Source: an uncultured Eubacteriales bacterium
GTDB lineage: Bacteria > Bacillota > Clostridia > Lachnospirales > Lachnospiraceae
Assembly (NCBI GenBank): GCA_949294665.1
Contig: CASFID010000025.1
Coordinates: 111,771 to 175,770, forward strand
DNA length: 64,000 nucleotides
Direction: 5' to 3'
A model generated the notes under the pieces. It was given only the letters and a program-made list of their open reading frames with translations, ran no database searches and was not told the DNA's origin. Shown one piece after another: positions 1-7,197 of this stretch (positions are counted from its first letter, which is position 1; each line of letters starts with the position of its first letter). Position numbers and translations under genes: made by a program.

Positions 1-638
1 CAGAGCTGGAAGGCCAGGTCCGCAGGGCAGTGACGGCAAAGCGCGGGGAGGAGATCAAGAAATGTTATTACCGGCTGTATGATCTTCTCCGCAGGAAACC
101 ATACAGACCGGCTGATATGAAGGAATGCCTGATCCGGTTCGATATGGCTGTGCTGAATACGTTTAAAATGCAGCGGGAAATCGAATCGGAGGTGGACGTG
201 CAGCGCTGTATGCAGGAGATCGCATCCGCTATGAGCTGGATGGAAATACGGAATGCCACGGACAGTTTTTTTCAGGTCCTGAATTTTGATGCGTTTGAGG
301 AAAAAAGCGATGAGGGATTAAGTCCTCTTGTACGGAAAGCCGTGCAGCTGGTCAGAAAGTATTATGACCAGGGGATCACACTGGATGAGATCGCCGAGAG
401 ACTGTTTGTCTCGGAGGAATATCTGAGTACACAGTTTAAGAAGGAGACAGGCGCCGGATTCAAGGAGACGGTCAGAAAATACCGCATGGACCGCATCAAA
501 GGGCTTCTTATAGGGACAAGGCTGAAGCTGAATCAGATCGCGGAACTGACCGGCTATGCGGATGCAAAATATATGAGCAGGGTCTTCAAGGAGGAGACCG
601 GGATGCTCCCGACAGAATACCGCAAGTCAGCTCATTAA
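1..638 (+). CDS. AraC-type DNA-binding regulator, 5' end outside window
   Basis: The frame is open from base 3 to the stop at 638, so the protein starts to the left of the window and only its last 211 or so residues are seen. The final ~100 residues form an AraC/XylS DNA-binding domain with two helix-turn-helix units, around IAERLFVSEEYLSTQFKK and IAELTGYADAKYMSRVFK. The ~100 residues before it are helical and charged, as in the linker of YesN-type response regulators, which suggests that the missing N-terminus is a receiver domain. A GTG at 30 could serve as a start but has no good ribosome binding site. The family binds DNA to control, often, sugar uptake genes; the target is unknown. Confidence 0.85.
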   Translation, partial: ELEGQVRRAVTAKRGEEIKKCYYRLYDLLRRKPYRPADMKECLIRFDMAVLNTFKMQREIESEVDVQRCMQEIASAMSWMEIRNATDSFFQVLNFDAFEEKSDEGLSPLVRKAVQLVRKYYDQGITLDEIAERLFVSEEYLSTQFKKETGAGFKETVRKYRMDRIKGLLIGTRLKLNQIAELTGYADAKYMSRVFKEETGMLPTEYRKSAH

Positions 639-763
639 AAAATTCTACCTTTTTTAGAAATTTCTCCCTTTTCATATTGGAGAATTATGGTATGCTTACG
701 ATAACCTGCAGGATGCGCAGGTCAATCTGAAACATATCTGTGTAAAGAGAGGTGAGATGAATA

Positions 764-991
764 ATGAGCGAAATGAAGATCACATTTAAACATCCGGAAG
801 AGATCCGTGATTTTGTGAACACTGTCTCCAAATATGAGTTCGATATGGATATGAGAAAAGGACGTGTTGTGGTAGATGCGAAATCTTTGCTTGGAATTAT
901 GCATCTTGGACTTAACAGTGTCATGGAACTTAAAATGTATTCGGATGACTGCGAAGAACTTCAGAAACAAATTGCAAAGTATGCTGCTTAG
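764..991 (+). CDS. HPr-family phosphocarrier-like protein without active-site His
   Basis: This 75-residue protein has the size and layout of HPr, including the VDAKSLLGIMHLGL stretch that matches the region around the regulatory Ser46 of HPr. The N-terminal half reads KITFKHPEEIRDFVN and lacks the G-x-H-A-R-P motif that carries the phosphorylated histidine of true HPr. It is therefore unlikely to relay phosphate from EI to sugar permeases; a Crh-like regulatory role is possible but is inference. The ATG follows GAGGTGAGATGAATA. A strong hairpin follows the gene, so it appears to be transcribed alone. Confidence 0.7.
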   Translation: MSEMKITFKHPEEIRDFVNTVSKYEFDMDMRKGRVVVDAKSLLGIMHLGLNSVMELKMYSDDCEELQKQIAKYAA

Positions 992-1012
992 ACAGGCAGG
1001 ATGAAAATAGGA

Positions 1013-1044
1013 AAATTCCCGGCGCGCTGCGTGCCCGGGAATTT
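1013..1044 (+). terminator. Hairpin after the HPr-like gene
   Basis: AAATTCCCGG (1013-1022) pairs with CCGGGAATTT (1035-1044). The tract that follows, AGTTGTTG, is only weakly U-rich, so termination may be incomplete. Confidence 0.55.
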
Positions 1045-1049
1045 AGTTG

Positions 1050-1078
1050 TTGTAAAACGTGTGCGGCTCATCTATAAT
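1050..1078 (+). promoter_or_regulatory. Sigma-A-type promoter of guaA
   Basis: A -35 TTGTAA at 1050-1055 and a -10 TATAAT at 1073-1078 are 17 bp apart. Transcription would start near 1085, giving a leader of about 50 nt before guaA. No purine riboswitch fold is evident in that short leader. Confidence 0.65.
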
Positions 1079-1133
1079 AGAAGAAATATAAAAATAAGCG
1101 GTCCGCGCGGCCGTGTTTCACAGGAGGATAACC

Positions 1134-2681
1134 TTGAAGAACGAATTAGTGATCGTCCTTGACTTCGGCGGACAGTACAATCAGCTTGTCGCAAGACGGG
1201 TCAGGGAATGTAATGTTTACTGTGAGATCTATTCTTACAAGACGGAGATTGAGAAGATTAAGGAAATGAACCCGAAGGGAATTATCCTGACGGGCGGACC
1301 GAACAGCTGCTATCTGCCGGATTCGCCGACTTACACGGACGAGCTGTTCAAGCTGGGAATCCCGGTGCTGGGTCTGTGCTACGGTGCACAGCTTATGATG
1401 CATGTGCTCGGCGGCGAGGTGAAAAAGGCCGACGTCAGAGAGTATGGCAAGACAGAAGTCCTGATCGATAAGACTTCATCCAAGGTATTCGAAAACGTGT
1501 CTACGCCGACGATCTGCTGGATGAGCCATTTTGACTATATCGCACAGGTGGCTCCCGGATTCGAGATCACCGCGCACACGGCAGACTGTCCGGTGGCTGC
1601 GGCGGAAAACGAGGCAGACAAGCTGTATGCGATCCAGTTCCATCCGGAGGTGCTCCATACTGCTGAAGGCACAAAGATGATCAATAATTTCGTCAAAAAT
1701 GTGTGCGGATGCGCCGGCGACTGGAGAATGGATGCATTCGTGGAAAACTCGATCAAGGCAATCCGCGAGAAAGTGGGAGACGGCAAAGTGCTGCTTGCAT
1801 TATCCGGCGGTGTGGATTCCTCTGTGGCAGCAGGCCTGCTTTCCAGAGCGATCGGAAACCAGCTGACCTGTGTGTTTGTCGATCATGGTCTTCTCCGTAA
1901 AGACGAGGGCGACGAGGTGGAAGCTGTCTTCGGACCAAAGGGAAATTTCGACCTGAACTTTGTCCGCGTGAACGCGCAGGAGAGATATTATAAAAAACTT
2001 GCCGGAGTGTCAGATCCGGAGACAAAACGTAAGATTATCGGCGAGGAATTCATCCGTGTGTTCGAGGAAGAGGCGAAGAAGATCGGAACCGTAGACTTCC
2101 TGGCACAGGGAACTATCTATCCGGATGTTGTAGAGAGTGGTCTGGGCGGAGAGTCCGCTGTGATCAAGTCTCACCACAATGTCGGAGGACTTCCGGAGAA
2201 CGTGGATTTCAAGGATATCATCGAGCCGCTGCGTGACCTCTTCAAAGACGAGGTGCGCAAGGCCGGACTGGAGCTGGGAATCCCCAAAGAGCTGGTATTC
2301 CGTCAGCCGTTCCCGGGACCGGGACTCGGAATCCGCATCATCGGCGAGGTGACTGCTGAGAAAGTGAAGATCGTACAGGAAGCGGACGCGATCTACCGTG
2401 AAGAGATCGCGAATGCGGGGCTGGATCAGGATATCAACCAGTATTTCGCAGCACTGACAAATATGCGTTCCGTCGGAGTTATGGGAGATGAAAGAACTTA
2501 TGACTACGCGGTAGCGCTGAGAGCCGTGAAGACGGTTGACTTCATGACAGCCGAGGCGGCGGAGATCCCGTATGAGGTGCTCAATAAGGTGATGAGCAGG
2601 ATCATAAATGAAGTCCGGGGGGTTAACAGGGTATTCTATGACCTGACGAGTAAGCCGCCGGGGACGATAGAGTTCGAGTGA
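1134..2681 (+). CDS. guaA: GMP synthase (glutamine-hydrolysing)
   Basis: GuaA makes GMP from XMP, ATP and glutamine in purine synthesis. The class I glutamine amidotransferase domain comes first, with the nucleophile Cys82 in GLCYGAQ and the His/Glu pair in QFHPEV. The ATP pyrophosphatase domain follows with the PP-loop [12 protein letters not shown], then the dimerisation domain ([13 protein letters not shown]) ending TIEFE. The TTG at 1134 is chosen as start because AGGAGG lies at 1122-1127 with proper spacing; it gives 515 residues, the usual length. An upstream in-frame GTG at 1113 lacks a binding site. The last codons overlap the attachment site of the element that follows, so the present 3' end was supplied by the element. 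Confidence 0.98.
   Translation: MKNELVIVLDFGGQYNQLVARRVRECNVYCEIYSYKTEIEKIKEMNPKGIILTGGPNSCYLPDSPTYTDELFKLGIPVLGLCYGAQLMMHVLGGEVKKADVREYGKTEVLIDKTSSKVFENVSTPTICWMSHFDYIAQVAPGFEITAHTADCPVAAAENEADKLYAIQFHPEVLHTAEGTKMINNFVKNVCGCAGDWRMDAFVENSIKAIREKVGDGKVLLALSGGVDSSVAAGLLSRAIGNQLTCVFVDHGLLRKDEGDEVEAVFGPKGNFDLNFVRVNAQERYYKKLAGVSDPETKRKIIGEEFIRVFEEEAKKIGTVDFLAQGTIYPDVVESGLGGESAVIKSHHNVGGLPENVDFKDIIEPLRDLFKDEVRKAGLELGIPKELVFRQPFPGPGLGIRIIGEVTAEKVKIVQEADAIYREEIANAGLDQDINQYFAALTNMRSVGVMGDERTYDYAVALRAVKTVDFMTAEAAEIPYEVLNKVMSRIINEVRGVNRVFYDLTSKPPGTIEFE
2670..2677 (+). repeat. attL core at guaA end
   Basis: GAGTTCGA here encodes the last residues of GuaA (Glu-Phe-Glu, then TGA). The same eight bases recur at 12518-12525, again in a frame that reads Glu-Phe-Glu-stop. 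This is the expected signature of integration at the 3' end of a gene whose coding sense is restored by the element. Confidence 0.8.
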
Positions 2682-2741
2682 TGAAATGAGTCTGGAGAAG
2701 CCTGCATTTATGCGGGACGCAAACATATTTGTTTAGTGCCT

Positions 2742-2758
2742 GGCAACAAATTGGCAAC
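2742..2758 (+). repeat. Left pair of integrase arm-type sites
   Basis: GGCAAC occurs at 2742-2747 and 2753-2758, one helical turn (11 bp) apart and in the same orientation. The same pair with the same 11-bp period is found near the right end at 12398-12414. Such pairs are bound by the N-terminal domain of phage-type integrases; the assignment is by position and pattern. Confidence 0.6.
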
Positions 2759-2802
2759 ATTTCAAGTATCACTCACTGAGTAAAAGAATACTTCAATAAC
2801 AT

Positions 2803-2852
2803 AAAACCTTACTGATTTTCAGAAATGAAGCTGAAAGTCGGTAAGGTTTTTT
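2803..2852 (+). terminator. Intrinsic terminator inside the left end
   Basis: AAAACCTTAC at 2803-2812 pairs with GTAAGGTTTT at 2840-2849, extended by TTTCAG/CTGAAA, and is followed by a run of T. It would stop transcription coming out of guaA before it enters the convergent repressor gene. Confidence 0.75.
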
Positions 2853-2877
2853 TCGTCTATAAAGAGCCGTATAGATC

Positions 2878-3405
2878 TTATTCGGATTCTTCTTTTAGAG
2901 AGGCTGTGATCAGATCGCTCAGTTCCTGCGAGGGGGTAACCTTCTTCTGTGGTCCGGAAGTATCCAGTTCCGGGTATTTGTACCGCCACTGATCGTATTC
3001 TTCCTTGGTTATCTCTCCGCTCTCTAATCTGGCAGCATGCTCCTGCCATGCGTGGAACATATCAAACATGGAAGAATAGGTTGTTCCGGCAGACTTGTCC
3101 AGACGCAGGCAGAGTTCTCCATCAATCTCTCCGATTTTCAACCCGTACATATCCTCCAGTGCAAAGAGGGTATGCATCAGTCCGATGTAGCTGTCGATAT
3201 TCGGCACGTTGATCGCGCGGGGGCTGACATCAAAGATCTGAGCCATTTCTTTTACAAGGTCGCTTTTTGGTGTTCTGGATTCAGATTCATACTGCGCTAT
3301 ACGGACGTCGGAAGTTCTTCCGAGAAAGCCGAGCATTTCACCGAGCTGTTTCTGTGTCATGCCTTTTCGATTGCGGAAAAAGCGGATGCGTTTGCCGATT
3401 GCCAT
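2878..3405 (-). CDS. XRE-family repressor of the element
   Basis: The 175-residue protein has an N-terminal Cro/C1-type helix-turn-helix (MAIGKRIRFFRNRKGMTQKQ, then LGEMLGF and VRIAQYESESRTP) and a C-terminal ~110-residue region of unknown fold found with such regulators in Clostridia elements. The ATG at 3405 is preferred to the one at 3465 because GGAGG lies just upstream and the helix-turn-helix begins there. It is divergent from the excisionase-integrase genes, and its own promoter overlaps a 29-bp palindrome, so it probably represses itself and controls excision and transfer genes. Confidence 0.85.
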   Translation of the reverse strand: MAIGKRIRFFRNRKGMTQKQLGEMLGFLGRTSDVRIAQYESESRTPKSDLVKEMAQIFDVSPRAINVPNIDSYIGLMHTLFALEDMYGLKIGEIDGELCLRLDKSAGTTYSSMFDMFHAWQEHAARLESGEITKEEYDQWRYKYPELDTSGPQKKVTPSQELSDLITASLKEESE

Positions 3406-3488
3406 AATAAAACCTCCGTTGTAGTCATTCTCAGTACAAGCCATATCTGTTTGACTCCGCTGCACTGCGTTTCATCAGTTATATATGG

Positions 3489-3517
3489 CTTGACTTAAAC
3501 AATTTTGTTGAGTCAAG
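3489..3517. promoter_or_regulatory. 29-bp palindromic operator
   Basis: The site runs CTTGACTTAAACAA-TT-TTGTTGAGTCAAG, a near-perfect dyad. Its right edge overlaps the -10 of the repressor promoter. Related half-sites occur at 3587-3600, 3623-3644 and 12478-12498. It is the likely binding site of the adjacent XRE protein. Confidence 0.65.
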
Positions 3518-3544
3518 TATAGCATGGAGCAATAGGAATAGCAA
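3516..3544 (-). promoter_or_regulatory. Promoter of the repressor gene
   Basis: Read on the minus strand, a -35 TTGCTA (3539-3544) and a -10 TATACT (3516-3521) are 17 bp apart, and the -10 is extended by TGC. The palindromic operator starts at the -10 edge, which fits autorepression. Confidence 0.65.
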
Positions 3545-3587
3545 GAAAAACTTAAATAAAAAAAGTTAAGATTTTTGCGTAAGCCAC

Positions 3588-3644
3588 TTGACTTAACGGA
3601 ATTTGTTTGCTATATTATAATTAACTTAAACAAATAGAGTTAAG
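3588..3644 (+). promoter_or_regulatory. Divergent promoter and second operator for xis/int genes
   Basis: A -35 TTGACT (3588-3593) and a -10 TATATT (3611-3616) are 17 bp apart. The operator-like dyad AACTTAAACAAATAGAGTTA begins at 3623, next to the -10, and CTTGACTTAA overlaps the -35. The repressor could therefore shut this promoter by binding both flanks. Confidence 0.6.
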
Positions 3645-3851
3645 AAAATTGAATGACCGTCCAAACTGAACAAACCGCGAAGACCTCGTCGAAAGAAAGT
3701 GAGTTTTTCAAGAAGTTTTTAGCTTTTCGATGAATTAGACGAGAGAGCGCCTCCCATGAGGGAGGATGGCACAGCGCCGCAAAGGGTTGCCTGCCAGAAC
3801 AGGGAGGATAGAACGGCAAAGAGAGTATAGCAGGAAAGGGGCGATAGTTGA
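3645..3851 (+). other. Untranslated leader before the excisionase-like gene
   Basis: About 200 bases without a convincing gene. It contains a small perfect hairpin (CCTCCC ATGA GGGAGG near 3751-3766) and a longer, looser pairing between CGTCGAAA (about 3688) and TTTTCG...GACG (about 3724-3742). This could be a structured leader or a site for element proteins; no known riboswitch is recognised. Confidence 0.35.
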
Positions 3852-4031
3852 GTGACAGAGAAATCATTTATGACTGTGGAGGAAGTAGCGGAAGAACTTC
3901 GGGTTTCAAAATCGAAAGCCTATGAGATTGTGCGTCAGTTGAATGCGGAATTGAAGCAGAAAGGATATCTTACCGTAGCGGGTAGGGTGAACACCCGGTT
4001 TTTCCAGAAAAAGACTTGTTACAGTGAATAA
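3852..4031 (+). CDS. Excisionase-like small HTH protein
   Basis: A GTG-started frame encodes 59 residues beginning VTEKSFMTVEEVAEELRVSK, a winged-helix MerR/excisionase-like domain (helix-turn-helix EEVAEELRVSKSKAYEIVRQ), and ending in a basic tail. It stands directly upstream of the integrase with 11 bases between them, the usual place for Xis. A start at the internal ATG (3870) is possible. Excisionases bend DNA at the element ends to favour excision; that role here is inferred from position and size. Confidence 0.75.
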   Translation: MTEKSFMTVEEVAEELRVSKSKAYEIVRQLNAELKQKGYLTVAGRVNTRFFQKKTCYSE

Positions 4032-4042
4032 GAAAGGAGTCG

Positions 4043-5149
4043 ATGCAGTTGGCAGTTTATAAAGACAATACCACCGGAACATGGCGCGTGATCTATCGTT
4101 TTACGAATTGGAAAGGGGAACGGAAGCAGACGCAGAAGCGCGGGTTTGCCACAAAGCGGGAAGCGTTGGCATGGGAGCATGAAATCATGCTGAAACAGGG
4201 AGCAAAACTCGATATGACTTTTGCCAGTTTCTTTGAAATCTACGAGGCGGATAAGAAGCAGCGGGTTAAGGAAAGCACATGGGAGTCAAAAAGCCATGTG
4301 ATCCGGACGAAGATTCTGCCGTATTTCGGCAACAGGAAGATTTCAGAGATCGAAGCGAAGGATGTGATCGCGTGGCAGAATGAACTGATGGCGTATCGTG
4401 ATGAACGAGGAAAGCCATATTCGGCAGATTATCTGAAAACCATACACGCGCAGCTTACGGCGATATTCAATCATGCCGTGAACTTTTACAATCTGCCATA
4501 CAATCCGGCGAGACGGGCGGGAACAATGGGAAATGAGATCCCGAAAGAAATGGACTTCTGGACAAAAGAAGAATATCTGAAATTTTCAGAAGCCATGATG
4601 GATAAGCCACGTTCCTACTATGCATTTGAAATTCTTTACTGGTGCGGTATCCGTTCCGGCGAATTACTGGCGCTCACTCCTTCCGACTTTGATTTTGAGA
4701 ATCAGACGGTCACGATCAGTAAGACTTATCACCGCTCAAAAGGGCGGGATATTATCACAAGCCCTAAGACTGCAAAGAGTAACCGGGTTATAAAGATGCC
4801 GAAATTTCTCTGTGAAGAAATGCAGGAGTATATTCATATGTTCTATGACATTAAATCGGATGAACGGTTGTTTACAGTCACAAAATCCTATCTCAATCAT
4901 GAGATGGAGAGGGGAGCAAAACAGGCAGGAGTAAAGAAAATCCGAGTTCATGATATCCGTCACAGCCATGTTTCGCTCTTGATTAATATGGGATTTTCAG
5001 TATTGGCAATCGGACAGCGGGTAGGTCATGAGGCAGAGAAAATCACTTACCGCTATGCGCATCTGTTTCCGACGGTGCAGACGGAGATGGCGGAGAAGTT
5101 AGAAATGGAACGAATGGGAAAGGAGGACGCAGATGGAAAAGAAGCTTGA
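4043..5149 (+). CDS. Tyrosine recombinase (site-specific integrase)
   Basis: The 368-residue protein carries an N-terminal AP2-like arm-binding domain (residues ~1-55), a SAM-like core-binding domain (~60-155) and a C-terminal catalytic domain. The catalytic set is visible as Arg204 (CGIRSGE), His303 and Arg306 (VHDIRHSH), His329 (VGHE) and the nucleophile Tyr338 (TYRYAH). It catalyses integration and excision between attP and the guaA 3' end. AAAGGAG precedes the ATG by about five bases. The 3' end overlaps the next gene by 17 bases, so integration and mobilization genes share a transcript. Confidence 0.95.
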   Translation: MQLAVYKDNTTGTWRVIYRFTNWKGERKQTQKRGFATKREALAWEHEIMLKQGAKLDMTFASFFEIYEADKKQRVKESTWESKSHVIRTKILPYFGNRKISEIEAKDVIAWQNELMAYRDERGKPYSADYLKTIHAQLTAIFNHAVNFYNLPYNPARRAGTMGNEIPKEMDFWTKEEYLKFSEAMMDKPRSYYAFEILYWCGIRSGELLALTPSDFDFENQTVTISKTYHRSKGRDIITSPKTAKSNRVIKMPKFLCEEMQEYIHMFYDIKSDERLFTVTKSYLNHEMERGAKQAGVKKIRVHDIRHSHVSLLINMGFSVLAIGQRVGHEAEKITYRYAHLFPTVQTEMAEKLEMERMGKEDADGKEA

Positions 5150-5456
5150 TCACAATGGAAGATGGCGCAATCGAATTGTAGCCTTTCGTGTATCCGATGA
5201 AGAGGCAAAGCTGCTCAATGATCTGGTGGCATTATCCGGACTGACGAAACAGGATTATATTATGAGACGGCTTTTGTGCCGGGATGTTATAGTTCAGGGA
5301 AATCCGAGAGTGTATAAGGCGCTGAAAAATCAGATGGCAGCGATTTATGAAGAACTGAAACGACTGGAGAGTATAGATTCCGACAATGATGAACTGCTTT
5401 ACACTCTGCAGGTTATCGCAATCACATTAGACGGTCTGAAAGGAGAAGATGAATGA
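5133..5456 (+). CDS. MobC-like relaxosome accessory protein
   Basis: The 107-residue protein starts with a ribbon-helix-helix-like segment (RIVAFRVSDEEAKLLNDLVA, then LSGLTKQDYIMRRLL), as in plasmid mobilization MobC and relaxosome proteins, followed by a helical region. It would bind near oriT and help the relaxase. It overlaps the integrase by 17 bases and the next gene by 4, indicating translational coupling. Confidence 0.72.
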   Translation: MEKKLDHNGRWRNRIVAFRVSDEEAKLLNDLVALSGLTKQDYIMRRLLCRDVIVQGNPRVYKALKNQMAAIYEELKRLESIDSDNDELLYTLQVIAITLDGLKGEDE

Positions 5457-6634
5457 CAGAGACAATAAAAACGACTGCTCCCGTATCATCTGTTGGCGCA
5501 GATGGGGCGCAGCCGTATGTAAAAAAATCCAATGAAATTATAGCAAATCCGCAAAGACAAATCAATCTGCAAGCCGCTGAAAAATCCACTGCCGGACATT
5601 CCTCCGGCTGTGCGGCAGCGCAAAGCCCGGGGGAATCCGGGCGGAGCGGCAGCCTTCATATAGTGTCCATGACAGAGCTGTATGACACGGTTTATCCGCC
5701 GAGAGAGCCTGTGGTGGATGGCTTTCTGTACAATGGCATTTACCTCTTTGTAGGTGCTCCGAAGGTAGGAAAATCATTCTTCATGGCGCAGCTTGCCTAT
5801 CATGTGGCAATGGGGATCCCTCTGTGGGAGTATCCGGTACACAGGGGAACAGTCCTGTATCTGGCACTGGAAGATGATTATGCGAGGCTGCAGCGGAGAC
5901 TGTCTGTTATGTTCGGCGTAGAGAGCGCGGACAATCTGTTTTTTGCAACACAGGCAAAGACATTGAATGAGGGCCTGGATCAGCAGTTAGAAGAATTTCT
6001 GAAGGCACACACGGATGCAAGGCTGATTATTATTGATACGCTTCAGAAAGTGAGAGAGGTCGGCGGAGACAGGTACAGCTATGCCAGTGACTATGAGATT
6101 GTGACAAGGTTAAAAGCGTTCAGCGATAAATACGGCATCTGCCTTTTGGTAGTCCATCACACACGAAAATTAGAATCAGACGACAGCTTTGATATGATTT
6201 CGGGAACAAATGGTCTGCTCGGTGCGGCTGACGGAGCGTTTATCATGCAGAAGAAGAAACGTACGGATAATACAGCGGTTATGGATATTGTGGGGCGTGA
6301 TCAGCCAGATCAGGAGCTGACGATAGAGTTTGACCGGGAACATTGTGTGTGGAAATTTCAGAAAGCAGAGACAGAACTGTGGAAAGCGCCGTCAGATCCG
6401 GCACTGGAAGCGGTTGCAGGTCTGCTTTCGCCGGAAATACCGGAGTGGAGCGGCACTTCCTCTGAACTGCTTGAAAGACTTCCAGAGTTAGGGCTACGTC
6501 CGAATACCTTATCAAGAAAACTGAATTTCAGTAAAGAGCGTCTGAGGAATGAATACGGTATTGAATATGAGCCACAGCCGCGAACCAGTGATAAGAGAGT
6601 ACTTGTGCTAAAGCTGATTCGGGAGAGTGAGTGA
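5453..6634 (+). CDS. RepA-type AAA ATPase/helicase of the element
   Basis: The 393-residue protein has a disordered N-terminus (~70 residues) and then a RecA-like ATPase of the RepA/AAA_25 type: Walker A GAPKVGKS at 101-108, Walker B LIIIDTLQKV, and a motif-3-like VVHHTRK. The C-terminal ~80 residues look like a winged-helix tail (ELPELGLRPNTLSRKLNF). RepA hexameric helicases unwind plasmid origins; here it could support replication of the excised circle. The stop codon TGA is the first three bases of an iteron array, which favours an origin role. Confidence 0.82.
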   Translation: MTETIKTTAPVSSVGADGAQPYVKKSNEIIANPQRQINLQAAEKSTAGHSSGCAAAQSPGESGRSGSLHIVSMTELYDTVYPPREPVVDGFLYNGIYLFVGAPKVGKSFFMAQLAYHVAMGIPLWEYPVHRGTVLYLALEDDYARLQRRLSVMFGVESADNLFFATQAKTLNEGLDQQLEEFLKAHTDARLIIIDTLQKVREVGGDRYSYASDYEIVTRLKAFSDKYGICLLVVHHTRKLESDDSFDMISGTNGLLGAADGAFIMQKKKRTDNTAVMDIVGRDQPDQELTIEFDREHCVWKFQKAETELWKAPSDPALEAVAGLLSPEIPEWSGTSSELLERLPELGLRPNTLSRKLNFSKERLRNEYGIEYEPQPRTSDKRVLVLKLIRESE

Positions 6635-6710
6635 CGATTATGACGGTAATGACGATAAATTTGCGTGCAGTACAGTATAAAAAATATCGTCATAATCGTC
6701 ATTACCGTCA
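6632..6710. repeat. Two inverted sets of three 9-bp iterons (candidate origin)
   Basis: Three contiguous direct repeats of TGACGRTWA lie at 6632-6640, 6641-6649 and 6650-6658. Three more lie in the opposite orientation at 6684-6692, 6693-6701 and 6702-6710, with a 25-bp AT-rich spacer between the sets. Within this, TGACGGTAATGACGAT (6641-6656) and its exact complement (6695-6710) form a 16-bp inverted repeat. The array touches the stop of the RepA-like gene. It may be a replication origin or a site of autoregulation. Confidence 0.72.
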
Positions 6711-6760
6711 TTTTGAATACAGCACAGCGGATTTTGCGTATCCGTTTTACAGGAGGTATT

Positions 6761-6994
6761 ATGGGGAATATTATGATTCCGCAGGAGTTGTTTCAACAGT
6801 TGATCAGGTATCATCTGTTGGAAGATAATAGCTGCATGGAAGAAATACAGCGGGGATTAGAACGTAAATTAGATTCTTTGGTGCTTCGTGAATTATATGG
6901 GAAATACAAGACGGCGCCTACTCAGGAAGAACGTGAAAAAGCCAGACAGGACTATTTGGACAGGAAAGGTGTGCCGGATGGATTCCGATGGTAA
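6761..6994 (+). CDS. Small conserved element protein, function unknown
   Basis: The start at 6761 is set by AGGAGG at 6751-6756, giving 77 residues. The sequence has IPQELFQQLIRYHLL, a central helical part, and KYKTAPTQEEREKARQDYLD ending GFRW. Short proteins of this type, sometimes mislabelled complexin, recur beside mobilization genes in Clostridia elements. It is soluble and highly charged. A role in relaxosome or replication control is conceivable but unsupported. Confidence 0.7.
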   Translation: MGNIMIPQELFQQLIRYHLLEDNSCMEEIQRGLERKLDSLVLRELYGKYKTAPTQEEREKARQDYLDRKGVPDGFRW

Positions 6995-7017
6995 TTCTTC
7001 GTTGACAGATATAGACG

Positions 7018-7138
7018 GGAGCGTGACACGCTCCTGTAGAGAAGCAGACAAGGAAAGCCCTCGGCAGGGCGCAAAGGCACTTTTGATGGACGAAATCGGC
7101 TGTCAAAAGTGCTTTTGCGTTACTTTCGGGAAAGTAAC
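7018..7138. other. Hairpin cluster upstream of relaxase (candidate oriT)
   Basis: Four inverted repeats lie in 120 bases: GGAGCGTG/CACGCTCC (7018-7034), GCCC/GGGC (7057-7070), GCAAAGGCACTTTTGA/TCAAAAGTGCTTTTGC (7071-7086 with 7103-7118, one mismatch) and GTTACTTTC/GAAAGTAAC (7119-7138, perfect). MOBV relaxases act on hairpin-containing oriT sequences placed just before their gene, which is where this is. The nick site cannot be fixed from sequence alone. Confidence 0.6.
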
Positions 7139-7197
7139 AAAGCTTATGCGCCGTATCCGGCGCTGATTATCCAAAAACAGGGAGAAAGGACAGCTTA

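Noticed and set aside
1085-1133. Possible purine riboswitch before guaA
   Set aside because: The leader is only about 50 bases, too short for a purine aptamer plus expression platform, and no aptamer core is visible.
2010-2726. 238-codon open frame on the minus strand inside guaA
   Set aside because: It lies fully antisense to a certain gene, has no recognisable domain and no ribosome binding site.
6632-6710. Iteron array considered as a CRISPR
   Set aside because: The repeats are 9 bp, contiguous and partly inverted, with no spacers and no cas genes nearby.
6631-6828. Short frame beginning MTIMTVMTIN
   Set aside because: Its start is simply the translated iteron array; the better-supported gene starts at 6761 after AGGAGG.
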